Shown one piece after another: positions 13,760 through 25,600 of a stretch of DNA of 64,000 nucleotides. Each line of letters opens with the position of its first letter. Positions within the stretch are counted from its first letter, which is position 1. The DNA lies in NCBI RefSeq assembly GCF_000003605.2, contig NW_003155239.1, forward strand, positions 436,035 to 500,034. Reading direction: 5' to 3'. Both the position numbers and the translations under genes were made by a program. The notes under the pieces were generated by a model. The model was not told the origin of the DNA. It did not search any database and saw only the letters and a program-made list of their open reading frames with translations. Source of the stretch: Saccoglossus kowalevskii (Eukaryota > Hemichordata > Enteropneusta > Harrimaniidae).

Positions 13760-14382
13760 ACTACTGTAAAATCATTTATTTTCACTGACATTTAAGTTAA
13801 AACAGAAATGAACACACATTGCAATAATTTATATTTAATGTAATTTTTTATTATTATTATTATTATTATGACGACATCTGTTGGAGTACACATAATTGGA
13901 TGAGCGGATAAAATGAAAATAAAAAACTGGGAAAGGGTAACAAAAACAATAAGTTTGAAATAGACAGTGTCACACCAGTAAAGTTCCAAATTAGCAACTT
14001 ACTGGCTAGAGAAAAAATGTACAGAAAAAAGCTTATTATTGAGAAATTTGTTTTTGAAAGTGATGCCATGATACAAGGCTTGAAGGTCAAAGGTTATCAG
14101 AAGTTGAAAGGTGCAATGTACAAGCCTAGATGCAGATATATATATATATTTATTTATACTAAAGGGGCTAAGTTGGATGATTTCCACTACACTAGGAAAG
14201 TTTTTTTTTAAAACAAATATAGCAAAAAGAAAACTTTTTTTTTTAACTTTTCTGAATTATAAAAAAAAACGTGTTCGTATCCACGTATCGTTTTCATTTT
14301 CTGCTTGGCAAATTGATTGTTCTAGCTGCTTTTACTTAGAGCATTGTCACAAAAAAACTTACTAGAGCTTTGGCATATGGGG

Positions 14383-14513
14383 TTAAGGGGTAGTCCATCT
14401 GAACTCTTGGGGATGGTCTTGATTGCCAAAAAAAAATAAAAAATAATTAGTAAGTCAGGCAATCACATACATCAAGATTTTGACCCCCAATAGTCAGATG
14501 GTCCATCCCTTAC
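14383..14513. repeat. Inverted repeat, arms about 30 bp
   Basis: Left arm 14383-14412 (AGTCCATCTGAACTCTTGGGG) pairs with right arm 14484-14513 (CCCCCAATAGTCAGATGGTCC), with inner partial pairing of GATTGCC and GGCAATC. It lies about 2 kb past the COE stop and could be in a long 3' UTR. Confidence 0.8.
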
Positions 14514-15502
14514 TATAATACACTAATTTTTTGTTTTTCATATCTATTTCAGCAACATATTTGTTTCATTCAACGCAGAGTGCATATTGTAATCATAAAT
14601 GGTTTTATGACTAAAATTTCTCGTTGTTTTTCAAAATAGTCTCAGCTATTAAATAGTTGCAGAAACTATTTTAATTTAATTAACATTAATTTGCATTGAA
14701 GGAAATTTGTTGTTCTTTTCACCAAGAAAAAATATTTTTTGTAAAAAAAAACAATTTAAAAAAAAACAAAGTTGTCATGGTTGCTATGGTAATGTATGGA
14801 TGCATTGACTCATAAAATAGTTCACAATTTGCTAAGAACTCAAATAATCACAGCAGTTAACAGAAATAAACAATTCATATCAACAGCAAACTACAACCTC
14901 AAAATTGGTTGCTTAGCATCACTGATACGCTACTATGGTAACAGTGAAGTATATAAAAAATACACTGTTTCCTGCAAATATCAGTGGGACTTCTTTCGTA
15001 TATTGCACTAGATATCCAAATCCTTGATAAATAACAGTATTTTTACATTTTTTTTCTCACTAATTCTAGTTGGTCTGTGATTTTGGAAAGTTATGGCAGT
15101 GTCTTCAATATCCGACTATTCACAATGAGAAGGAAGATTTGTTGGTGTTTGAAAGTTTGAGCTTTTCGTTTGCTATTGTGTAGAGAAATAAGTGTTTGAA
15201 CTGAAAGAGCACCATCTAGTGGCGAGACGAAGAGAACCAACAGATAACAGGTGGGGCTTGTTGAAATCGTAACATCATTATGCATGTAATAAAAACTAAA
15301 CAACTCCAACTTAATACAAGAAAAAAATATAGGATCTATAGATAAATAAGGAAAATATACATTGGGTAGTCGCAACAAGAATATAGTACACTTTTTTTTT
15401 TTTTTCTTTTTTTCTATTTCATCAATTTTTGATATTTATCAAGTTTAAATAGAGAATATGATTTAAGACATGATTTTTTTTAAGTAGCAACCTCAGACCA
15501 AA

Positions 15503-15584
15503 AAAGGATGTTTCTGTAACTTTTACGACAGATTGTTTCCCTTGAATTTACCTTTGTAAATTGCAATTTACGGAAACATCCTTT
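15503..15584. repeat. Inverted repeat, arms 17 bp
   Basis: AAAGGATGTTTCTGTAA (15503-15519) pairs with TTACGGAAACATCCTTT (15568-15584) with one mismatch. About 1 kb past the COE stop. Confidence 0.75.
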
Positions 15585-16257
15585 CTATTTGCAACTAATT
15601 TGTATTTCAATCAATACTTATTAGGGAGTTAGCGTACATCTGTACGTTGAGGGCACTGGAACACAGCACTGTTTTTTTTTTAAAGAAATAACGTCTTCTG
15701 AAAAAATGGTCAATAAAATAATTAAAATATTAAAAAATAAAAAAAATATTGTACAAATGTTTTCTGTCCAACATTGCAAGAAATAAAATAAATTAAGACT
15801 AAAAAACTTCAAGTGGATTACAAAATTATTTGTACCTGGTATCCAAGGTGATAACATGGATAAGAGATCAAACTAACGTAACAACAAATCCATACATGAC
15901 TGAGTAAGTTAGACTATTTTGACAAGAAATGGCATTTTGCTGCATTCTGGCAAATTCTAAAGCACAACAAAAATTGGAGTAATGTATTTCAGAAAAAAGG
16001 TTGTTTTAAAAACAAAAGGTTTTCCGACAAATATGTGATTTCATCAACTGATAGAAGATTTTTTTTTTTTGCAATGCCGTAAAGAGATGTGAGCGAGACA
16101 AATACACAATACAGACAGATGATGCACAGACAGACATAAAAAAAACTTTTTGATATACATTTTAAAGTTTAAGATAAAGTGCCTTGAGAAAGTATATACT
16201 GTGGAAAGTGAAGAATTCCACTATAAGTTTTAAAATAGTCATGAAAATTTCTTCTTC

Positions 16258-16523
16258 TTTAATGAAATGGTCCTGAAATTTCAAAAACTATGGATACCAA
16301 AGATGGCAAAGAGCCTTTAAGAAATTATTCCCAAACACTTGCTGGGCGACCGCAAGCCGGTCATAAAAGTCTTAATAATAAAAATTGGCAATTGGTAAGG
16401 TCTTGTAATACTTGTGTTGACGGAGTGCGTGATTCAAAAGTTCTCTCCAGGTGAACAGCCCAGTAAATCGAAAATTACTCCTCTTGACCCTGTTAAGTCC
16501 TGTTGCTATGGAGAACGTTGCAT
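16258..16523 (-). other. Probable start of COE 3' UTR, candidate ATTAAA poly(A) signal
   Basis: The sequence after the stop is less A/T-monotonous than the flanking DNA. On the minus strand an ATTAAA lies at 16258-16263, about 260 nt after the stop. The first canonical AATAAA I see on this strand is at 14149-14154, about 2.4 kb downstream. Either may be used, so the UTR end is unknown. Confidence 0.35.
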
Positions 16524-16642
16524 TTACTTTGCCGTGCTGTCCACAAGACCATGATGATGATAACTCTGTGCTGTACACGTCGGTAGTGCGAAAGGACCGC
16601 CCATAGCACCAACAAATGACGGTGGAGAGACAATACCACTCC
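16524..16642 (-). CDS. COE: COE terminal coding exon and stop codon
   Basis: Acceptor TTTAATAG. Two bases complete a Gly codon, then [20 protein letters not shown] and a His-containing tail ([13 protein letters not shown]), with TAA at 16524-16526. SGIVSPP lines up with the SGMIVPPM that ends vertebrate EBF1, so this protein has about 31 extra residues beyond the usual end. The phase is consistent with exon 13. The match is short, so the exon call rests on position, phase, splice site and the SG.V.PP motif. Confidence 0.8.
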
Positions 16643-19600
16643 CTATTAAAGAAACAGGAAAAAAAAAAGTTAGTAAATGGCTGACACTTCTTGGGTTACC
16701 AGATACTGCGACTAATAAAGCAATAATAATACATGTATTTACACTTATTAATAATTCCAGGCCATGCGTATCATATCACAATTCAGCCTGCATGAAAGAA
16801 TCCACCCTCAGATTTGAAATCGCATGAAACCTTGATGAGAAGCTGCTAAATAATTCAGGAAAATAGAATAATATTATAGGTACATATGTCTGATCAACGA
16901 TATCTCTCTCTGAGATTTCAAATGTCAGCTTACAGTCCGTGACATGTCATGCTTGCCTCTACCCATAGTGCAATCAAGTGTATGCAACATCTCAGGAGAG
17001 CGACGCTCTCACACGTCTGTACTTGCGTTCATGCAGAGTTTGTTTAGCAGCGTTGACGAAAAGCTGAAATCAGACATGCCCAAAAAAAAAAGAAGAAAAA
17101 AAAGAAAGAAAATGCTACGACTGCAAAGATAACATTTTTAAGGTACTGATACTACTACCGCTATTACTACATACTAAGACACCAATGCGTATAATTAAAG
17201 AATAAAATGTCAACGTACGGCAATATTCGATTCTAAGGAAGGTACCATGCAGCTATGCCCACCCACCTGGCAAGTAAGTCCCACTACACTCGTTGATCGA
17301 GGAGGTTCCTGCAGGGGGTGGGCTGGACTGGGGGCGGACCACAGGCGCAAACGCACTCTTCTGTTTCACAGCCGATATCATGTTGGCGGGTGAGAATGAG
17401 AAAATTCCTGGGGTGTGGTTGCTTTGATTGCTGGATGCAGGCGTAGTACAAGAGACACTTTGGGGCATAGACTGCGAGGAAGGGACAACTGTAGAGGTGG
17501 GACAGAAAACAGAAGAGTGCGTGTTGGTGTCAAATAAGAAAAACAAACGGTGCTTTTTTTTTTTTTCTACTGTAGAAATCCTTCAGACAACATTCGGCAA
17601 AAGAGAATTGAAATTTGGATATCAGGATTTTTCATAGTGTAGAGACATTGTGAAACCTGAAGAAAAAGAAAAATTCAGCTTTCTGATTGGCTGTCAGTTT
17701 CTTCTCCCTTAATCAATGTTGCCCGAGGATTCGTTCTCATCAAATCAAGAAGTTTAAAAAAGTGAAAACAACCCAGCAGTGACAAAAAAACAAAAAGCTA
17801 GAGGGCCTTGCAAAAGAAGCAATTATTTACACTTAGGTGGTTCGAAAAATGAAGTACTCACTTCACTCTATTCAGACTGCTGGGGGCAGCATTGATGATG
17901 AATAGATCATACCTAAACACATTTGGGTTAAAAAAAACTGGTGTTAGTCTGAATTGATAGGAACAGCGCCCTCTAGCAGAAGGTTAGAGAGAGTGGTACA
18001 CAGAAAAGTTTTTCCTTGCAACTCTGGCTTAGCTTTGATTTTTATAAAATGTAGATACAAAAAATGCATAAATACTAAGTATTTATTCACATATTTATGC
18101 TATAAATAAAAAAAAAGCAAAAGTCTGCCAAATAACTTAGTCAGTAAGCTAAAAGCGCAAGAGACTGCTGATTTTTGTGAAATTATACTTCAATCGTTAT
18201 GTCCTCGCTTGCAATTTTTATGCGGATGCTATTTATATTTTGTTTGTGCACAAGAATATATTTAAAAAAAAAAAAATATACATGTAGAAAACGTTGACAG
18301 GATTAGAGTATTGAGAGTATGAAAGTATAGCAAATTCCCTGTAGCATTGAAAAGCCAGCTGGAGAATCAAGATACCATTCTCCTCTTTTTTAATCCTGTT
18401 TTTTTTCTCAAAAGGGATTTCAAAGAAAAGTTTTTTGTTTGTTTTTCTTCTTCATTTTCTCATACAAATCTGTGGCAAGCATTATTAACTGAACAATCGC
18501 TGGTGCGAGTTTTCTAAATCCGTCCGCAGAGAGTAGGAAACAAAATTTTTTCTCTTGGCCTTAATGCTATATTGGGGCACTGTCCATTGTTCTAGAGCCC
18601 TCTTGATCTGCACAAATGTAAATACAATCAAAGGAGTTCTCCTTCTTTTCTAATTTGAAACAAACTCCTGACTTGAAGACATTAACTCGCCGATGCTGGC
18701 TGTTGTGCGACAAAACCATCACAAATAAAGCTGAGGGAACGGGGAATCAAAGTCAACAAAACAAATTTGCATACGAAAGACCACATAAGCTGATTAAGTT
18801 AGGTAGCTGCTTAAAGGACTGACGATACCCCCAACACAAGAGGGGGAGATAAAAGAGGGGAGAAAAACAAAGCCATGAAAAGATTGAAGGGGATTAAAAC
18901 CCCCATAAAAAGAAAGTTGCACAAAAGGTAACAGCAAAATAAGTAATCGCAAAGAGAGGCAGTCATTCCTATGCACACAGTCATTACAACTGCTGAAACA
19001 ATGGACTTGAAAAAAAACATGTCTTTAACATGTTTTGACACAGTTTGTGGTGGATACATTCAAGTTGGACTGACACATGATTCATTACGATTGGCTAGAC
19101 AGTGAAGATCTCATGGAGGACACAACCTTGAATGCAATATTGACATGCAAATCATCAGAAACCACAAACTGATGTTGTTCTTAAACTACAGGTACCAAAT
19201 ATATAGTGACTTAAAATCTATAAAGTGCTTTCATTTCGTGAGAAAAAATTAAATAATTTTAACAATAAACAAATCAACACTAAGATGTCGTTATTAAGAC
19301 AGGAATGCTCATAACATTTTGATTGGTAATGTCAACTTTTGTCACCATTCAAAAAATTAAACCTGTATAACCCTTTTAAATTTTTTTTTCTTGACATGTA
19401 GGAAAAGTAACATTAATTGTTGTACCAAATTTTTGGGTGGGAAAAATAAGGCAAATTTGAATTATGTACCTAGTTTGTTGTTACAGTTCAACTGAAGAAT
19501 TCATAGTTCATCTTGGAACCGGGATAAATTAAAAAAAAAATATATTGTCGAAATTTATGTAAATGATTACATTTAATATTCAAATTTTACTGGATATCAA

Positions 19601-22600
19601 CACATTACATTACAAGCATGAACGCCTTAATGGATTTTTTTCCAAAAAATAAATTACTTTTTTGAGAGGAAGTACCAAAGTGTATACAGCCAGAAACCCA
19701 TTTCCCATAATTCATTAGAAAAAACAATCAATGTCCTCACACATCAAGTTGAAACCAATTCAAGAAATCATTTGACACCTTAATTGCTCAGACTGAGCAA
19801 CAATCAGTTCAACAGAATTGTGTGAATACTGTAAACTAATTAATTTTCGCTGCTATAAATTGTCGCAATTTCAGGAATTTCTGGCGTTTGTGCAGACGAA
19901 ATTTTGTGAAAGTCGTACTTCATGTCATGGACAACAGATAAATTTTCACTGCTACAGAATTTCATGATTTTCACTGAATATCTGTCTCTTGTGAAGACAA
20001 AATAGTTTATAGTATATTACAAAGAGAGGACGAAGATATTGATGTTTTTTTTTTTTTCAAATATTGTATATTTTTTGTTGAATGTTTCAATTGACAGATT
20101 AATTTTTTTCATGAAAAATCCAATTACTCAAATAGTAAAAATACTAAATTATTTTCTGTGTTAATAGGCTTACTGTTTGTATGAAAATAATTTGTGTTAT
20201 TTTAAAAAAACAAAACAAAAACAGAAATACGTTTGTTACGGGATAAGATCTTGTCTGTGAAATACTATGCATCTCAAAATCGATTGCTTATAATGGTCCC
20301 CGCAAGGGGAAGATTAATTTTGACATTGACGCATACGCTTTCTGAGATAGAACAGATCAACTGCTCAACTTCTTCATCAACCATGCTGAAATAACTGTCA
20401 TACAAGAGAGACGGGGCAAGGAACGGAGCATGACATGCCACTAGATGAATACAGAAATCCATTGTATGTTTATCCGTATCCTGAGACCTGTCGTTAAAAC
20501 CAGATTATTGCACGAATCTCGAGCATTATTATAGATATTAGTCACTTCGCCATAGATCACGGCGATGGCGAGCAGGTGTCAGATACAATCCGCTGGACAA
20601 GACAAATTCACAAATTATGAGATAATCTAAGCCCGTTTTAATGCGCAACACCAAACTTTCGACAAATTTGTGCGCAGCGTCCATACCGAGTAAGGGTGAT
20701 CTAAGCCGATTTGAGTTCGCAAGTTTACACACAAAAATCAAAGATTGTGACCAGTATAATTAATCACAAGTTTCATTGAGAAAGCAATTACGGCCGAATG
20801 TTATGTTTTATAATAAATGACAACAAATGTATAAATCTTGGCCAATTCATCGGGAACTTTGAACTTAGATAATAAATATTACTGGGTGTCACCACCTTGT
20901 TCTGTGGAACATCCCCATCTAACTCAGTCAAATTACATTTTCAGACAATTTCACATTATATATAAATTCAGGCAAAAACAACAGTTTTCTTTTTCTTTCG
21001 GTCTTTAACTTAATATTTATTAATTAACAAGTTAATAAAATTAATAAAATCCGAAATAAGTAATCTGAAAATCCAGTAATGATGTAAGAATTGTAACTAG
21101 TGTGAATTGTTTGCAGTAACTTAAGGAGTCTGTTGAAAACTACTGAAATCTAGGGAGTACACTAGTTTTGTCTACAGTCTAATTACCGCTTGTCTATGGT
21201 AACAATTTAACTATCTCATTTTTGACAAATCAACTTGACTGAAGCAGAACGAAAACCGAAAAAACGTCACTGCTGATGCCTTAAGTACGACGAGACTTGG
21301 AAGCGTGTAACCCCCCTGTGTCCCCTTGACAGGTCTCCTTTCAACTCTTGTAGTAATATGAAGTGGCACTTCAATTGACTAGGATATTCCAATTGACCAA
21401 GATAATTGGTATTTCACCCATGTTCCGACACATAGAGGCAAATCATTTGAACTAACCACTGGCCCCAGATGGAAGTTTGTCACAAATATTACCAATTCTG
21501 GAATTCATGGGAATTCAGGCGAAAAGAACTTCTGAACATCGTGGTTATTTTGCTGCCTATTTGTTGTTTTCGGAGCGGCTCTAACATTTAATTAGTCTCA
21601 GGGGTTTTTACTATAGTGGAAAATAACCCTCTACGCTACTACATCTCAATACTCGACAAGACGAATTTGATCGCATTTTTCTTTACTTCTTTTACAATTA
21701 GTTAAAAATTTCAACTGAAATCGAATAGCAACTCTAGCAGATAAACCTACAAAAAAAAAAACACCTTTCGGAATAAAAACTTCAATTTACGAGGTAACTT
21801 TAAGACTTATGAGGAAGAGTTGGGTTAATCTTAGGTTTATACGAGGATTTCATTCTGTTTAGAGTTCTAGAAAAGAAAACTTGATGGAATTATTCATGGA
21901 GCAAAGTTGAGCGCTGCTTCAGGCATGTAATCCTATCAAATCTCGGATAACTCCAATTTCTATTACAGCAGTATTTTGTAGGGATTAGGAGGGAACAAAT
22001 TTTGTCTGACATTTAACAGGGAACGATTTATCATTCACTTCTCGGGTTGGACTGCCCCCATGGCGTTGCCGTCCGGGCGATGATGGGCTCTGCTGTTTGC
22101 TTATACTCCCTAAACAACAGTTAACACGATGGTATCGCCATGGAAGCAGAGAACATGGATTAGAGCAAAGAGAGACAATACTATGATTAGAGGATCGTAA
22201 CCAGACAACATCTACCTAGAATTGTTAAAATACAACCTTAATATGTCCCAGTGGTCACTATGGCTCGGAATCTAGGAGTTATATCACAATTTCGAATAAG
22301 GTTGATTTGTTGTTATCAGTCCCTTGACAACCAACCTTGTTTTTTTTCCAAGCTTTGTTTTTACTTTTTATTCCGCCACTAAAACTAATTCTTCTTGGAG
22401 ATGGGAATCAAACTGAGGCTAAGAAATCTTTTTTTCTCATCCAGGAGGTTAAACATCTGACTTTTTTTCATTCGTTGTGACAACGAGAGATACCAGAATT
22501 GATTAAAATTTAAGTATTAACTACAATCACCTAACTACCTCTATGGTTAATCTTTACCAATGTGTTAATTAGCATCTAATTCAAGTAATTGCAGAATAAC

Positions 22601-25600
22601 TTCATTAAATTTCTCTATAACGAGATATATCGCTTGCACTCTGCCAAAATCAATAGCTACATTACTCCTTGTTGGGTAGAAGATAAAAGATACAATTCCT
22701 TGTGGTGGAACAATTTGGCCATTACTGATACCCAATGGTCAATTTTAAAAAAAACATCTCTGGAGAACACACATTAAAAGTTTTAGCCGACCCACATTGA
22801 ATGTATATAAGCACTGCTCTAAAGGCAGCCATCTTGAGTGCAAAGCATCATGGGTAGTCATGGATGTTCACACTTTCACACTTGAAAAAAAAGCATTTGT
22901 GACAAAGTTGATAATCAGGAGAATAAAAAAATTGAGAAAGAATCTAGAAACCGAAAATAAAACTTTAAAAAAAAAATATTGCATAAAAGCGTAAATAAGA
23001 TGGCTGGCTAGCTGACTCGTTTACTCAAATTGAAAATCACAATATTCAGTACTAGTGCTAATTTTTTGCAATATGAGACAAGTTCTTGAAAACAACAGAC
23101 TGATAATGTTGAATGAATCATCTTAACAAAAACCAACATTCGTATGAATCACAAGACAACAGAAGCGGGAAAAAATGAAACTGTAGCAATTTTGATAAAA
23201 TACATATTTTTTTCTGACTATAACAATCAGAAACATTTCTAATGTCAACATTTTGAAAATCCACTCCAGTTTTTTTTTATAATCATACTTAGCTTTCAGA
23301 AAATATGTTTTCATGTGTTTCACAAAAAATCATAAAAAAAAAAAGTGTGCTTACTTGAACTTCCATTAAGAAAACTTGGTGATGACGGCACTGCCATCGA
23401 TGACAGCGAGCTTCCATTGCCGTAACCATTGACTGAGCTAGTAGGATACGAACTACCATTACTGTGTGGTGTTGAAACACCTGATGAATACCCTCGCGGT
23501 GACATGCTGTTGCTTTGAACTCGGGAAAAGCCTGCCAATAGAAGCCGAGAAGCGTTCGAATCAATATACGCAATTTGTAACAAAACACAACGTTCTGATG
23601 AACTTGATACAATATTTGTTTTTATGCATTATCCAAACAGCATTTTTATATTACAATACTTGGTTCACTGCAAGTGTGAAATCTGTTTAAATGTTCGAAA
23701 ATTAGCGATTATGATTAAAATCCACCCAAAATTAAAGTTTTCACTGAAAGTCTGACTGTTTAGAAACGACAAGCAATGAGAACCATACACATAAATAAAC
23801 AAACAAAAGTAATTTAGAGAGATGATATCAGAGACAGAATTAGTCTTTTTAGTGAAAAAAAAACAAACAAAACAAAATAAAAGTTACACTATTAGTAGGT
23901 TGTATCTCACAACTATTGCAATATGAATTAAATACAAATTAAAAAGACTTTTTAATTTGTTTAATTAAATTATTAAATACAATTAAATTAAAATTCAAAA
24001 AATAAAATAAAATAATATTAATTATTTTACTATAGATGCAACATTGTGTGATACAGTATTAGTGCTTTCATTATTTTAGTCGCTTTTCTAAAACTAAACA
24101 AAATGGCAAGCCAAAGTGAGCAGTGGGCTGGTATCGTATACTTCATGCAAGAACTAAACTTGTAAACAAAAATAAAACAAATACATTCAATAATTTAATG
24201 CCAAAATTTATATATTAAAATTTTTGTTGTTGAAAGGATTTTATATCTGGAAGTGATAAAATACACAATCACAGTAGATTCCACAACACGCATAATTCTG
24301 GACGAGGACGACACACTGGAACAAAATAAAAGCATACATCCAGGGTAAATCAATTCCCAAGAATATATGATTTATAAAGAACAATTTATGTTGATTTTAA
24401 ATCTTTTTTCAATGTGTTTGTTTGTTTGTTTCTTGCACTACTGATGTTTTCTTATCTCTTTTTTTTTTTTTTATTATCATTTGGTAGGAGCATCACAGTC
24501 ATGGAATGTATCCCAGCATGCCATGCTCACCTGACTGGCCGCCACTACCGCTATTATCTGGCACACTGACAGCTAATTGGCTGTTGAATGAATTCATACC
24601 CATCATGCTGCCTGTATTGTTTAAGGCTGGTGAACGAGGAGCAGTGAGTGCGGGCAGTTGATTACGTGGCATACTGTACAGCGCTTCAGCGAGGTCTGCA
24701 GCACGTTTTAAGATGATTTCCTGAAAATGAGACATTAAAGTCGGATTAAAACATCCATAAGAAAAATGTTAACAACACTGTCAACGGATACACCTGCAAT
24801 GGTCTTACTTTACCGCATAGATAAGTAAAAGTGTTATTTGTTTTAATGGATCTGGCTTTCTGTTACAACGCTAATCCGTCCAAATATTCCACAGATAAAA
24901 CATCAACATTTAGATAATGATCCTCCACCACCAACATAAAAATAAAATACAAAATAAAGTACCCCTCTTAAAAATCAAACCAATTAGTATTAGGAGGTGC
25001 ACCACAAAGATTACAGAATACTAACTTTTTTTACACAAATGCGACAATTCCGTTCCCTATGGCAACACATATTATTGTAGTGTCCCACAAATCATGTGAG
25101 TAAGCTTCCACAAAAAACTTACAAGCTTACTACAAATAAGTCCTTGCAAGTAAGATACCTCTTGACGTGTTCCACATGGATCTTAATAAGGAGCAGAAAT
25201 GCATAATCTAACTGTGAAATTTACATTGTGTTCATATACTCTGTCGTTAAAGCCAATCATATTTTTTTATCCAGAAACATGTTAATAGTGGAAGCCTCAA
25301 CCTTGACAAAAATTTGTTGCTATGCCGATCATCAACAATATTGTCAATATCTCATGTACAGTATCAGTACAAAAACAAATTATGGTACAAGTTTTTTTTT
25401 TTTTTTTTTAAAGTTTAAGCCAAAACAAAATGCAATGTCCACACATTGAGATAGCAGGATATTTAATCTATCAAAATGGACAAGAGGCAAGACTGGATTT
25501 ATTTCTATGCTAAGAATCCAAACACATTCAAGATGTTCATTATCGTAATCATAGAAACGTTGTTTGAGTCTCAGAGGGATTGGATTTTATGAAGGTATGG

